Shown piece after piece: positions 15,878 through 22,998 of a stretch of DNA of 32,058 bases (positions are counted from its first letter, which is position 1; the number at the start of each line of letters is the position of its first letter). Below the pieces are notes generated by a model, which saw only the letters and a program-made list of their open reading frames with translations, had not been told where the DNA came from and made no database searches. The DNA is from Micromonospora fulviviridis (GTDB lineage: Bacteria; Actinomycetota; Actinomycetes; Mycobacteriales; Micromonosporaceae), in assembly GCF_014648395.1 (NCBI RefSeq), contig NZ_BMRA01000001.1, positions 947,810 through 979,867 on the forward strand, written 5' to 3'. A program made the translations under genes and the position numbers.

Positions 15878-16729
15878 ATGCGTCTTTCGATCGGCCTGCT
15901 CGTTGCATCCGTCGCGGCTGGTCTGCTCTCGGTTGGGGCGGCGCTGCTCGCCATGCCAGCGGCGTCGCTGCAGTTCGGCCTCGTCATGCTGCTCGCACTG
16001 CTGGGCCACGTCCTGATGGATCGAGGTGCGCGCCGCGTGCGGTGGGCCGTCGCCGCCGGCATCGGGCTACTTGCCGTGGTGGCGGCGATGAGACTGCTCT
16101 GGTACCAGGAACAGGTCGATGAAACAGGCTTGCTGGCATACGGCCAGGGGGTAGCGAAGACGTCGATGTTGGCGCGTTGGCGGGAGTTGATCGACCGGGA
16201 AAGGCTCGCCACGCTGGGCCTGACGCTTGGCGTTCTCTGTCTCGCGGCCGGTGTGCTGGCGTTACCGTCACGCGCCAGGCGGCGGGGCGTGGCGACCACC
16301 GTCCTCGCGCTGCTGTTACTGGCCTGGTTCGGGCTGAGCTTCGCGCAGGAGTTCGGCCGTTATCCGCTGCTCGACCTGCTCGGAACGGTATGGCCGGCGC
16401 TGCTCGCCGCCCTCGTGACCATGGGGGCACTCGCGCTGTCGGGGTGGCGGGCCGACCGGCGTTGGCTGCTCCCGGTGGGGTTGTTCCTGCTGTCACTCGT
16501 AGCGGCTGACGCATACTCGGATCTCGCCGCGCAATGGTCAGGCTGGTGGGTCATGGCCAAACCTGCCGACGGCGCCTTTCTGGAGCCAGGAGTGATGGTG
16601 AGCACGGCAACGGAGGGCTTCCCTCAGGTGCCGTGGGCCATCGAGGCGGCAATCCCGCTCGCCGGCGCGGGTCTCGTGGCCGTCGGCGCGTTGCGCAGCT
16701 CCCGCGAGGCTGACGCTTCACAGCGTTGA
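15878..16729 (+). CDS. Polytopic membrane protein, unknown
   Basis: 283 residues with about seven hydrophobic helices, starting with RLSIGLLVASVAAGLLSVGA and ending with a membrane segment before a short basic tail. I recognise no family. The loop RWRELIDRERLATLGLT is the only long soluble stretch. Base composition is noticeably less GC-rich than the upstream genes, and from here to about 20.9 kb genes look like accessory cargo. A CACGAT hexamer (15865-15870) ends 7 nt before the ATG, a possible leaderless start. It converges on the MOSC gene. The function cannot be predicted. Confidence 0.72.
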   Translation: MRLSIGLLVASVAAGLLSVGAALLAMPAASLQFGLVMLLALLGHVLMDRGARRVRWAVAAGIGLLAVVAAMRLLWYQEQVDETGLLAYGQGVAKTSMLARWRELIDRERLATLGLTLGVLCLAAGVLALPSRARRRGVATTVLALLLLAWFGLSFAQEFGRYPLLDLLGTVWPALLAALVTMGALALSGWRADRRWLLPVGLFLLSLVAADAYSDLAAQWSGWWVMAKPADGAFLEPGVMVSTATEGFPQVPWAIEAAIPLAGAGLVAVGALRSSREADASQR

Positions 16730-16791
16730 GGCCGGGCAAGGTTGATCTCTCGGAGAGCGGATGGCGGGCCAGCCCCGAAACCCGGCCCTCC

Positions 16792-17439
16792 TCATGGACA
16801 CCGCTTGCGGACCAGTTCCCTTTCTTCCTGGGGCAGCGCCTCGGCGGCCAACAGTTGCGGCAACAGCTCCGGTTCGAGTGTCATCGCACGGAAGACGAGC
16901 TCGACGGTCACGTGGTGAGCGGGCCGGTACATGATCTCGACCGGGTCGTCGGCGCGGACCTGGCCCGGCTCGATCACACGCAGATACGCGCCCGGCACCG
17001 CGGCCTGCGTGAACCGCTTGATCCAGCCGTGCTGTTGCAGCCAGCCCTGGAACGTCGCACACGGGATCCGTGCGCATGACACCTCCAGGACGACATCCGA
17101 CCCGATCCGCCAGCGTTCGCCGATCAACGCGCGATTGACGTCGAGGCCAACGGTCGTCAGGTTCTCCCCGAAGCCACCGTTGGTGATCGGCCTGTCCAAC
17201 TCGGCTTCCCAGCGATCGAGATCCTCGCGGGCGTACGCGTAGACAGCCTGGTCGGGACCGCCGTGGTGCTTCACGTCATAGACACGGTCGCCCACGAGAC
17301 CGACTTCGCCGGTGCCCTTGGGGCCGGGGGCGACGACAGCGACCGGGCCGGGAACAGGTCGCTTGTCAATTCCTGTCGCGCTGAGCTTCTTCCACGGATT
17401 GGGCCGAGGCTTACCCACATTGACGGAGAGAAGCTTCAT
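16792..17439 (-). CDS. MOSC domain protein (YiiM-like)
   Basis: 215 residues. MOSC features are GLVGDRVYDVKHHGGPDQA (47-65), GGFGENL (88-94), the Arg-rich strand LIGERWRIG (105-113) and VSCARIPCATF with Cys122 and Cys127. A C-terminal helical bundle follows (about 165-215), as in YiiM, an N-hydroxylated-base reductase component. MOSC proteins bind molybdenum cofactor, so the role is probably reduction of N-hydroxylated compounds (inference from the family). TACCTT (17447-17452 reverse) ends 7 nt before the ATG, so leaderless expression is likely. It converges on the upstream membrane protein gene with about 60 bp between stops. No other Moco gene is in the window. Confidence 0.88.
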   Translation of the reverse strand: MKLLSVNVGKPRPNPWKKLSATGIDKRPVPGPVAVVAPGPKGTGEVGLVGDRVYDVKHHGGPDQAVYAYAREDLDRWEAELDRPITNGGFGENLTTVGLDVNRALIGERWRIGSDVVLEVSCARIPCATFQGWLQQHGWIKRFTQAAVPGAYLRVIEPGQVRADDPVEIMYRPAHHVTVELVFRAMTLEPELLPQLLAAEALPQEERELVRKRCP

Positions 17440-17570
17440 GCCAGCGAAGGTAGGGCCGGTTGCCCGCCGAAGCGACTCATTTCCCGGCCACTGCCAGCGG
17501 GGCATCCACCCTCCTCGGCATGGCCCTGGCCGACGCCGGACGAGCCCGGGGTCGACCACCAGAAGCCCCA

Positions 17571-17849
17571 TCACCATGCGCCCACGAGGCCACCGACGGA
17601 CATCGCAAGGCCGAGGCCCCGGACGAAGTAGCGCCACGGCGCTAGCGATGCAACGACGTGCGCTCGCCCCGGCCCTTGCTGATAAGGAATCCCAGCTAGC
17701 AGTACAGCAATCGCCACCAAAGCCAGCGCCATCCACGACTCGTCCATGGTGACGATACGGAAGTACGCGATCACCAGGCCGGCACCGGCCCCCAGCCCGC
17801 CGAGCAAGGACGCCCACCCGCGCCCATCGGGCCATATGATGCGCAGCAT
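17571..17849 (-). CDS. Small membrane protein
   Basis: 92 residues. Three hydrophobic segments can be seen: about 12-33, 38-57 and 70-92. The first two are separated by the short TMDESW loop, and an Arg-containing loop (about 58-69) leads to the third. No family is recognised. Start ATG 17849 is preceded by a GGAGGGG that is rather far (about 14 nt). It could be transcribed with the MOSC gene 131 bp downstream, although MOSC has its own leaderless promoter. The codon pattern and clear helices make it likely to be a real gene; its role is unknown. Confidence 0.55.
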   Translation of the reverse strand: MLRIIWPDGRGWASLLGGLGAGAGLVIAYFRIVTMDESWMALALVAIAVLLAGIPYQQGPGRAHVVASLAPWRYFVRGLGLAMSVGGLVGAW

Positions 17850-18094
17850 TCGGCCAGCCGTACCCCTCCAGGCACGCCTTCAATCCCCGCCCAGGTCGGA
17901 TGACACTTCGGTGTGAACGCGGCTGCAGGGCACCGACGGCTGTCTGCTGCCAGAAAACCTCAGTCCACGCACGTTGTTCGGGCTCCAGCCGCGTCCGGTG
18001 TTATCGCTTGCCGTCTCGTTCGCTGCGTCTCTGCTGCTCCCGCGCCTCCCGTCGCCCCGCACGCGTACGGCGACCAGGTCGCTACCCTTCGCCG

Positions 18095-18673
18095 GTGACG
18101 AATGGTGCCGGTGTCGCATTGGGTATCGAGGCCGCTCGGCGGTTAGCACAGCTGGACCTGGTGGACATCCAGCCAGGACTCACCGACGCCGAGTTCGTCA
18201 GCATCGAGCGACGGTTCGGCTTCGAGTTCGCCGACGACCACCGCGCCTTCCTCGCGGCCGGGCTGCCAGTCTGGACACCTGGCCACGATGACCACCCCGA
18301 CAAGGCAAGTTGGGGCTGGCCGAACTGGCGCCAGCTCGACTCCACCACCCTGCAGGAGCAGGTTGACTGGCCGTTCACCACCGCGCTCGACGACATCCAG
18401 CACGGCGAGTGGCCACCCGGGTGGGGCAATCGCCCTCACGACCTCGTCCGGCGCATTGCCAAGGCGAAGCGCCTTCTCGCCGACGTTCCCCGGATGGTTC
18501 CCGTGTACGCCCATCGCTACCTGCCGGCTGGCCGGGGCTCCTTCGGGCATCCCGTGCTCTCCATCCACCGGCTGACCGACATCATCGTGTATGGCCACGA
18601 CCTCGCCCACTACATCGATCAGGAGTTCCGAGAACCCAGGGTGACTGTGACCTTCTGGCGTGACTACGTGTGA
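18095..18673 (+). CDS. SMI1/KNR4 (SUKH)-like protein
   Basis: 192 residues, soluble and acidic. The segment LTDAEFVSIERRFGFEFADD, leading into HRAFLAAGLP, is the pattern of the SUKH (SMI1/KNR4) superfamily: helix, aromatic-Gly turn, D/H-x-R-x-FL. The centre is rich in Trp (WGWPNW, WPPGWGNRP). In bacteria SUKH proteins are often immunity proteins for secreted nuclease toxins. No toxin gene lies next to it, so it would be an orphan immunity protein or a regulator (inference). TACCCT (18083-18088) ends 6 nt before GTG 18095, a leaderless start. A GTG further upstream at 17900 would begin in a region with no similarity. Confidence 0.7.
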   Translation: MTNGAGVALGIEAARRLAQLDLVDIQPGLTDAEFVSIERRFGFEFADDHRAFLAAGLPVWTPGHDDHPDKASWGWPNWRQLDSTTLQEQVDWPFTTALDDIQHGEWPPGWGNRPHDLVRRIAKAKRLLADVPRMVPVYAHRYLPAGRGSFGHPVLSIHRLTDIIVYGHDLAHYIDQEFREPRVTVTFWRDYV

Positions 18674-18793
18674 GAGGTGAAGGCCGACGCCCGACTGCTT
18701 GACCCCCAGGCAACCGACACCGCTCCCCAACCTGGGCAGTCCTGGCCTTCTGGCTCCGGCGGGAGTTCCACTGACATCACGTATGGCGGGCGG

Positions 18794-19522
18794 CTATGAC
18801 CCGAACTCCTTCCATTGCCCTTCGGAGACCACCTCGACGGAGCCGTCGACGACTTTGATGGCCGTCTGTTCGTCGATGGCGTAGGCCGGGACACCGATTT
18901 CGGCGGCCCACCGCTCTGCGTGGGCCAGGGTGTTTGTTGGGAAGGCGTCCAGGTGCGGGAAGATCGAGAAGTCGACGACTCCGAGGGTGCGGTCGTCCGG
19001 CGCGGACGGCCACTCGACGAAGTACGTTCCGATCCGGGGCGTCATCACCATGCTTCCGGCACTCACTCCCACCCAAACCGTGTCGGGCAGCGATGGCAGT
19101 AGATCGGCCAGCCCGGACTCCCGCATCCAGTGGCACAGGTACGTCGCGTCGCCGCCGTCGACCAGGAGCACGTCAGCCTCCCGGACCCAGGGGACCCATC
19201 GCTCCGCGCCGATGGTGGGCAGTGCGGTGAGCTCGAGGACACCGAGCGACGCCCAACCCAGGCCGGACGGGTACTGAAACACTGGCTCGGCGGCTACGAA
19301 CCCCCGCACCGATTTCGGACCGCACATCGGGTGACCCCACTGTGCTGTCGGGACGCAGAGGGCGTGGCACTCGGCGATCGGCTTGCCGAGGAGCTGCACG
19401 AGCGCCGAGTGGATGCTTGGGTTCGTGACGCCGCCTGACGTGAGCAAGAGCTTCAAGACGCCCCCAAATTCGCGCGCGGAAGGTGGATATGCCTGAAGAC
19501 CCGGGACCGTGCTGGAACTCAT
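18794..19522 (-). CDS. Peptidase E-like (S51 / class I glutamine amidotransferase-like) protein
   Basis: 242 residues. The S51 nucleophile is in GVSAGSMVM (Ser in G-x-S-A-G-S), with LLVDGGDATYLCHWM before it and TPRIGTYFVEWPS after it. Family members cleave Asp-Xaa dipeptides or act as cyanophycinase-type serine peptidases. Related sequences normally begin KLLLTSGG, which here is residue 24. A TTG at 19456 would give that shorter start, while ATG 19522 gives 22 extra residues of unclear value, so the start is uncertain. The gene's 5' end abuts the integrase remnant at 19538, so its original promoter may have been lost or replaced by the integration. Confidence 0.82.
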   Translation of the reverse strand: MSSSTVPGLQAYPPSAREFGGVLKLLLTSGGVTNPSIHSALVQLLGKPIAECHALCVPTAQWGHPMCGPKSVRGFVAAEPVFQYPSGLGWASLGVLELTALPTIGAERWVPWVREADVLLVDGGDATYLCHWMRESGLADLLPSLPDTVWVGVSAGSMVMTPRIGTYFVEWPSAPDDRTLGVVDFSIFPHLDAFPTNTLAHAERWAAEIGVPAYAIDEQTAIKVVDGSVEVVSEGQWKEFGS

Positions 19523-19537
19523 CGGAGGTCGGGCAAC

Positions 19538-19717
19538 CTGAACAAAATCATCGGCTGGTCGTCGGCGGTCGACAAGCTTGGCGTGTCAGGTCTGCACTTC
19601 CATGATCTGCGGCACTCGGGTAACACGATCGCGGCGCGGACGGGCAAGAAGTCGGCGGCCGGTCCCTCAGACAAGGCGAACGGCAAGGGCAAGAAGGCCG
19701 GTAAGAAGCGTGGCTAG
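19538..19717 (+). pseudogene. Tyrosine integrase remnant A (C-terminal part, catalytic Tyr deleted)
   Basis: Reading in frame from 19538, the peptide carries LHFHDLRHSGNTIAARTG, the H-x-L-R-H box II of phage-type tyrosine recombinases. It then goes straight into a Lys/Gly-rich tail (KKSAAGPSDK..., ending KKAGKKRG) and a stop at 19715-19717. The M-G-H and I-Y-Q-H segment that carries the nucleophile Tyr is missing, so it cannot be active. No start codon or N-terminal domain precedes it. A terminator and a copy of the tRNA-Gly 3' half follow, the order found at the end of elements inserted in tRNA genes. Confidence 0.85.
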
Positions 19718-19761
19718 TGGCCCGTGGATGGCCCGTCGGGCGCTGGCGGCCCGTGGAACAT

Positions 19762-19803
19762 CGAAGGCCCTGACCGGGACGAACCTCCTGGCCAGGGCCT
19801 TCG
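19762..19803 (+). terminator. Terminator-like hairpin behind integrase remnant A
   Basis: Inverted repeat with 11-bp arms, CGAAGGCCCTG (19762-19772) and CAGGGCCTTCG (19793-19803), with a 20-nt loop. No T tract follows, so it may be a factor-assisted or structural terminator. It directly precedes the partial tRNA copy, as the hairpin at 21591-21631 precedes the intact tRNA. Confidence 0.6.
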
Positions 19804-19804
19804 T

Positions 19805-19850
19805 GCTGGAGCGGGTGACGGGAATCGAACCCGCACTGTCAGCTTGGGAA
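19805..19850. repeat. att copy: duplicated 3' half of tRNA-Gly(CCC)
   Basis: 46 bp identical to 21633-21678. On the reverse strand it runs from the anticodon loop TTCCCAA through the T arm to the encoded CCA. The 5' half of the tRNA is absent, so it is not a gene. A repeat of exactly this tRNA segment next to an integrase remnant is the expected attachment-site scar of an integrated element. Confidence 0.9.
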
Positions 19851-19954
19851 TCGGGTTGATCTGCACTGTGAGTAAGCCGTGCTGGCAGCTGAGCGAGCAC
19901 GGAGCGTCCAGATCGCGGATGCCGAGGTGCCCTTGTAGGCCGGTGTTGACCGCT

Positions 19955-19976
19955 GCATCGGGCACGCATCGGGCAC
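19955..19976. repeat. Tandem 11-bp repeat beside the att copy
   Basis: GCATCGGGCAC occurs twice head to tail (19955-19965, 19966-19976), about 105 bp inside the att copy. Variants of GGGCAC also occur near the stop of integrase remnant B. Short direct repeats flanking an att core can be arm-type integrase binding sites, which is only a suggestion here. Confidence 0.5.
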
Positions 19977-20017
19977 GCCGCGATAGGCAGGGCCCGCGCG
20001 GATACCAGAATGGCGAG

Positions 20018-20353
20018 GTGCTGAGCTACGTCCGCTGGTACTGGCCGGAAGAGGATCGTTGGAACTACGACGAACTCGACACCGATCGGTGGTCACTGCG
20101 CCACGTCGAGCTTCGCGGGTCTGACCAAGCGGTCATGGCGGCGGCGTCTCTTGCGGAGGTGCTGGCCGCACGCGACTCAGGGGGCGCGGGCGCTGTCGTG
20201 AGGTACGAGAGGCGGTATGGCGTCGTACCTGAAGCGCTGTTCCCGTCGCCTGACGCCGACGTCGAGCCTGTGCTGGAGACTCTGTCTGCCACCGAGTTCG
20301 AACAGCTGTGGAGGCGGGCTCGCCGCCAGTTGGACCAGGACGAGAGCAGGTGA
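20018..20353 (+). CDS. Small soluble protein, DUF6881-like
   Basis: 111 residues, acidic, lying between the two tRNA-derived repeats. The N-terminus reads SYVRWYWPEED and then DRWSLRHVEL, and the C-terminus has ATEFEQLWRRARRQ. This resembles the DUF6881 pattern (aromatic first strand, D-x-R-W-x-x-R-x-V-E strand, final E-F-E-x-x-W-x-x-A helix), whose role is unknown. I recall it as a common accessory or immunity-type small protein in actinomycetes, without proof. GTG 20018 lies 6 nt behind CAGAAT (20006-20011), so it is probably leaderless. The upstream reading across the att copy is not real protein. Confidence 0.6.
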   Translation: MLSYVRWYWPEEDRWNYDELDTDRWSLRHVELRGSDQAVMAAASLAEVLAARDSGGAGAVVRYERRYGVVPEALFPSPDADVEPVLETLSATEFEQLWRRARRQLDQDESR

Positions 20354-20535
20354 CCTGTTCGGTGTGAGCGAATGAGCGGCGGGCGGTGAACTGCCCCAGA
20401 GCCCCTGCCCACCTGCTGCGCCAATCCGCCGTCGTCCGAGTCCGTCCGTCGGCGTGCGTACCGATCGTCACTCAGCTGGTCACCCAAGCTGATCGACTCC
20501 GATTGCTATCAGACGCCATCGGTAGGCTGCGCGCC

Positions 20536-20931
20536 ATGATCACACGACCCACGGAGAAGTGGGGCCGCGAGGTGCAGGACCAGAAGGGCCGCATCGCCGC
20601 AGGAACCCTCGCTGAAGATGACGCCTACGCCCTACACCTCTGGCCAGAGGCATTCATCGCCGCTGTCGATACTGTTCTTGACGCCTACGAAGCAGACGTA
20701 CGCTCGTTCTCGTCACCGTCCGATGACGAGGTCTTCGCGTCGGTCGAGCGGGTCGTCATGGCTCTCAACGCGATCGATGAGGAACACGGCCGGATCGAGA
20801 CGGGCGAGCGCGAGAAGCTGTGTGAGTACATCGATGATGTCCTGACAGATGCGGGCATTGACGTCGAAGGTCTTACCTCTCGACGCGACATGGAGCGGAC
20901 CGAACTTACTGACGACTGGCGCGACTGGTGA
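20536..20931 (+). CDS. Hypothetical acidic protein
   Basis: 131 residues, strongly acidic and largely helical. Notable parts are PTEKWGREVQDQKGRIAAG at the start, a run of helices with ERVVMALNAIDEEHGRIETG in the middle, and an end at TDDWRDW. I recognise no family. Start ATG 20536 has TAGGCT (20523-20528) ending 7 nt upstream, and the reading upstream of it has no coding character. It sits in the integration scar beside the DUF6881-like gene, so it is probably cargo of the lost element. Small acidic helical proteins in this setting are often immunity or anti-restriction proteins, but there is no evidence for either. Confidence 0.65.
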   Translation: MITRPTEKWGREVQDQKGRIAAGTLAEDDAYALHLWPEAFIAAVDTVLDAYEADVRSFSSPSDDEVFASVERVVMALNAIDEEHGRIETGEREKLCEYIDDVLTDAGIDVEGLTSRRDMERTELTDDWRDW

Positions 20932-21450
20932 GGCATTGACCCGGCCAGCGGAACCTCGCCATCCCGTCGCCGTCGACCCGCCCTTGTGGGAGCGGGCCGC
21001 CGTCGGGGCCGCCACGTCAAGACGGCCTTGACTCACGGACGGACGCTGGCGGCCCCGGCGGCGGTCTGCTCGGCTCGCCCCGGGTCTTCGGCGGTGGGAT
21101 GGCGCTACCGCAACCACCCACGGACCGCGACCCGCGTACGGAGCCCCGGCCATCCTGGAGTCGTTGCGCCCCCGCCGGAGGCGCAGTAGCCGCAACCCCG
21201 CGACCGCCGGCAGCTCGCCGACGCGGCTGGCATGCGCTCCCCTACGCCGCGCGGGCTCGTGGCCGCGCGGCCCGGCCGGCTGCCGGCCCACCACACCACC
21301 GGTCAACGGCCTGTCGTCCTGCGGCGGCCCTTCGGGCTTCCCCGCGTTCCGCGCCAGCCGCTGGGCATCGGCGTGTCGGCCGCAGAGCGACAGCGACAGC
21401 GGCCGGCGCGCCCAGGCGGCGGCGCGTGCGGCCCGTCAAGGGCCGCCTTG
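20932..21450. other. Non-coding GC-rich block inside the integration scar
   Basis: About 520 bp with no convincing gene in any frame; the long open readings have compositional bias only. It contains several local hairpins, such as TGCGCC...GGCGCA near 21159-21183. Two dyads of the form GTCAAG-N5/6-CTTGAC stand at 21016-21032 and 21435-21452, and the second abuts integrase remnant B. It may be debris of a lost element or a small insertion bounded by these dyads. Confidence 0.6.
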
Positions 21451-21555
21451 ACCCGGGCGGCGATGATCTACCAGCACACCGCCCGCGAGCGCGACGAGCA
21501 CATCGCCGATGCGCTCAGCTCACAGATCAAGCAGAGCAGGGGATCGGGCACGTAG
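21451..21555 (+). pseudogene. Tyrosine integrase remnant B (last 34 residues)
   Basis: The frame from 21451 gives RAAMIYQHTARERDEHIADA and ends QSRGSGT-stop at 21555. IYQH is the C-terminal nucleophile box of tyrosine recombinases, so this piece keeps the catalytic Tyr that remnant A lacks. Everything before it is missing; upstream is the dyad at 21435-21452. It is followed by a hairpin and then the intact tRNA-Gly, the same order as for remnant A. Confidence 0.85.
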
Positions 21556-21590
21556 CGGGCACGGCCAGCGCAAGAAGCGGTAGCAACGAT

Positions 21591-21631
21591 CGAGGCCCCA
21601 GCCAGGAAACCTGTCCTGAGCTGGGGCCTCG
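21591..21631 (+). terminator. Hairpin between integrase remnant B and tRNA-Gly
   Basis: Perfect 12-bp arms CGAGGCCCCAGC (21591-21602) and GCTGGGGCCTCG (21620-21631). The loop can extend with CAGGA/TCCTG pairing. It lies directly downstream of the tRNA on the reverse strand, so it may terminate both transcripts. There is no U tract. Confidence 0.65.
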
Positions 21632-21632
21632 C

Positions 21633-21678
21633 GCTGGAGCGGGTGACGGGAATCGAACCCGCACTGTCAGCTTGGGAA
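21633..21678. repeat. att copy inside the intact tRNA-Gly gene
   Basis: This 46-bp segment, from the anticodon loop of tRNA-Gly(CCC) to its 3' end plus two bases, is identical to 19805-19850. The two lie in direct orientation 1,828 bp apart. It is the chromosomal end of the integration scar. Confidence 0.9.
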
Positions 21679-21708
21679 GCTGATGTTCTGCCATTGAACT
21701 ACACCCGC
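21635..21708 (-). tRNA. tRNA-Gly, anticodon CCC
   Basis: On the reverse strand: acceptor GCGGGTG (5') pairs CACCCGC (3'); the D arm is GTTCAATGGCAGAAC; the anticodon stem TCAGC/GCTGA frames loop TTCCCAA, giving anticodon CCC (21674-21676); the T arm is CGGGTTCGATTCCCG; discriminator U and encoded CCA follow. The length is 74 with CCA. A promoter with -10 TACAGT (21719-21724 reverse) lies 10 bp upstream. Its 3' half is duplicated at 19805-19850, marking it as an integration target. Confidence 0.97.
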
Positions 21709-21949
21709 AGGCGGCACCACTGTACCTGAGGGCACCGCCTTCCTGCACCCAGGTACCCCCGCAGCCCGATCACGCGTCGCAACCAGACCGAAACGATCTT
21801 GTCACGGTGGAGCGCCGATCAGCAGCGGAAAGTTTCACCACGGCAACATATGGTCGTTCTCAAATCCTTCGATCGGATGTAACGTCTCCCACACGTTTCC
21901 GACCCGGCGTGACATACCCCCTGTCATGCCGTTCGAAAGAGGTGGGCCC

Positions 21950-22933
21950 ATGGGACTGCGTCCCAACCTGCTGACCCGGCGTACCGCCGGCGTCGCGTCG
22001 ACGACCCTCGCGCTGCTGCTCAGCACCGCCGCTGTGGGCGTCGTCCCCGCTGCTTCGGCCTTCTCGGCAGCCCCCGACGCGTCCTGCGTCGGACCCGCCG
22101 ACGTCCACTCGGACGCCCGGGTCAAGAAGGGCGGCACGGCCAAGCTGGACCCGAACGAGCTGACCGCCAAGCAGGTCCGCGAGCGCGACGCCGACCTGGC
22201 CGCGGCGCTGCGTGAGCGAGCCAACTTCCGCGCCGGCGCCGGGGCCACCCCGCTGGCCACGGTGACCATCCCCGTCGTCGTCCACGTCATCCAGCGGGAC
22301 AGCACCCGGGCCGGCGGCAACATCCCGGACTCGATGGTGACCCAGCAGATCGATGTGCTGAACAAGGCGTACAGCGGTGCCACCGACGGCGCCGCGACCG
22401 CCTTCAGCTTCCAGCTCACCAAGGTGCACCACGTCACCAACGCCGCCTGGTACCCGATCGTGCAGGGTTCCTCGGCCGAGCGCTCGATGAAGACCTCGCT
22501 GCGCGAGGGCGGCAAGAACACCCTCAACGTCTACCTGGGTGAGCTGAGCGACGACCTGCTCGGCTGGGCCACCTTCCCGCAGCGCAAGCTGAACAGCATG
22601 GACGGCGTGGTCGTGCTGAGCGAGTCGCTGCCGGGTGGCACCGCCACCAACTACAACCAGGGCGACACCGGCACCCACGAGATCGGCCACTGGCTGAACC
22701 TCTACCACACCTTCCAGGGTGGCTGCTCCGGCTCGGGCGACAGCGTCTCCGACACCCCGGCCGAGGCCTCGCCGGCCTTCCAGTGCCCGACCGGTCGCGA
22801 CACCTGCACCACCGCCGGCCTGGACCCGATCACCAACTTCATGGACTACACCTACGACTCGTGCATGTACCAGTTCACCCCTGGTCAGGCGAGCCGCATG
22901 CTGACCGCGTGGAACGCCTACCGCGCGGCCTGA
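21950..22933 (+). CDS. Secreted zinc metalloprotease, M43 (pappalysin-like)
   Basis: 327 residues. Residues 1-40 form a signal peptide (basic start, hydrophobic stretch about 17-36, then ASAFSAAPD). A propeptide-like region follows, and the catalytic domain runs from about 105. The metzincin zinc motif is HEIGHWLNLYH (243-253), with His243, His247 and His253 as ligands and Glu244 catalytic; FMDYTYDSC (297-305) gives the Met-turn. Several cysteines (GGCSGSGD, FQCPTGRDTC, SCMYQ) suggest the disulfide pattern of M43B. It probably degrades extracellular protein. ATG 21950 is chosen for GAGGTG 6-7 nt upstream; an ATG at 21926 gives 8 more residues. The dyad TGACA-N7-TGTCA (21910-21926) just upstream may be an operator. 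Confidence 0.92.
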   Translation: MGLRPNLLTRRTAGVASTTLALLLSTAAVGVVPAASAFSAAPDASCVGPADVHSDARVKKGGTAKLDPNELTAKQVRERDADLAAALRERANFRAGAGATPLATVTIPVVVHVIQRDSTRAGGNIPDSMVTQQIDVLNKAYSGATDGAATAFSFQLTKVHHVTNAAWYPIVQGSSAERSMKTSLREGGKNTLNVYLGELSDDLLGWATFPQRKLNSMDGVVVLSESLPGGTATNYNQGDTGTHEIGHWLNLYHTFQGGCSGSGDSVSDTPAEASPAFQCPTGRDTCTTAGLDPITNFMDYTYDSCMYQFTPGQASRMLTAWNAYRAA

Positions 22934-22949
22934 CCGACCCGCACGACAA

Positions 22950-22995
22950 GCCGGTGCCGGTCCCGTCCTCGGACGGGGCCGGCACCGGCCTTTTC
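22950..22995 (+). terminator. Intrinsic terminator of the M43 metalloprotease gene
   Basis: A 19-bp stem (GCCGGTGCCGGTCCCGTCC at 22950-22968 against 22971-22989), with one G-U pair and a 2-nt apex that opens to a tetraloop, followed by CTTTTC. This is the best intrinsic terminator in the window. It stands between convergent genes. Confidence 0.9.
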
Positions 22996-22998
22996 GGC

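Noticed and set aside
17880..18149. 89-residue open frame on the reverse strand
   Set aside because: Arg/Ser-rich with no motif, and it overlaps the promoter and start of the SUKH-like gene.
20713..21306. 197-residue open frame on the reverse strand and other long frames in the non-coding block
   Set aside because: Crosses the 131-residue gene antisense and the dyad-bounded block; only Arg/Gly/Ala composition, no recognisable domain.
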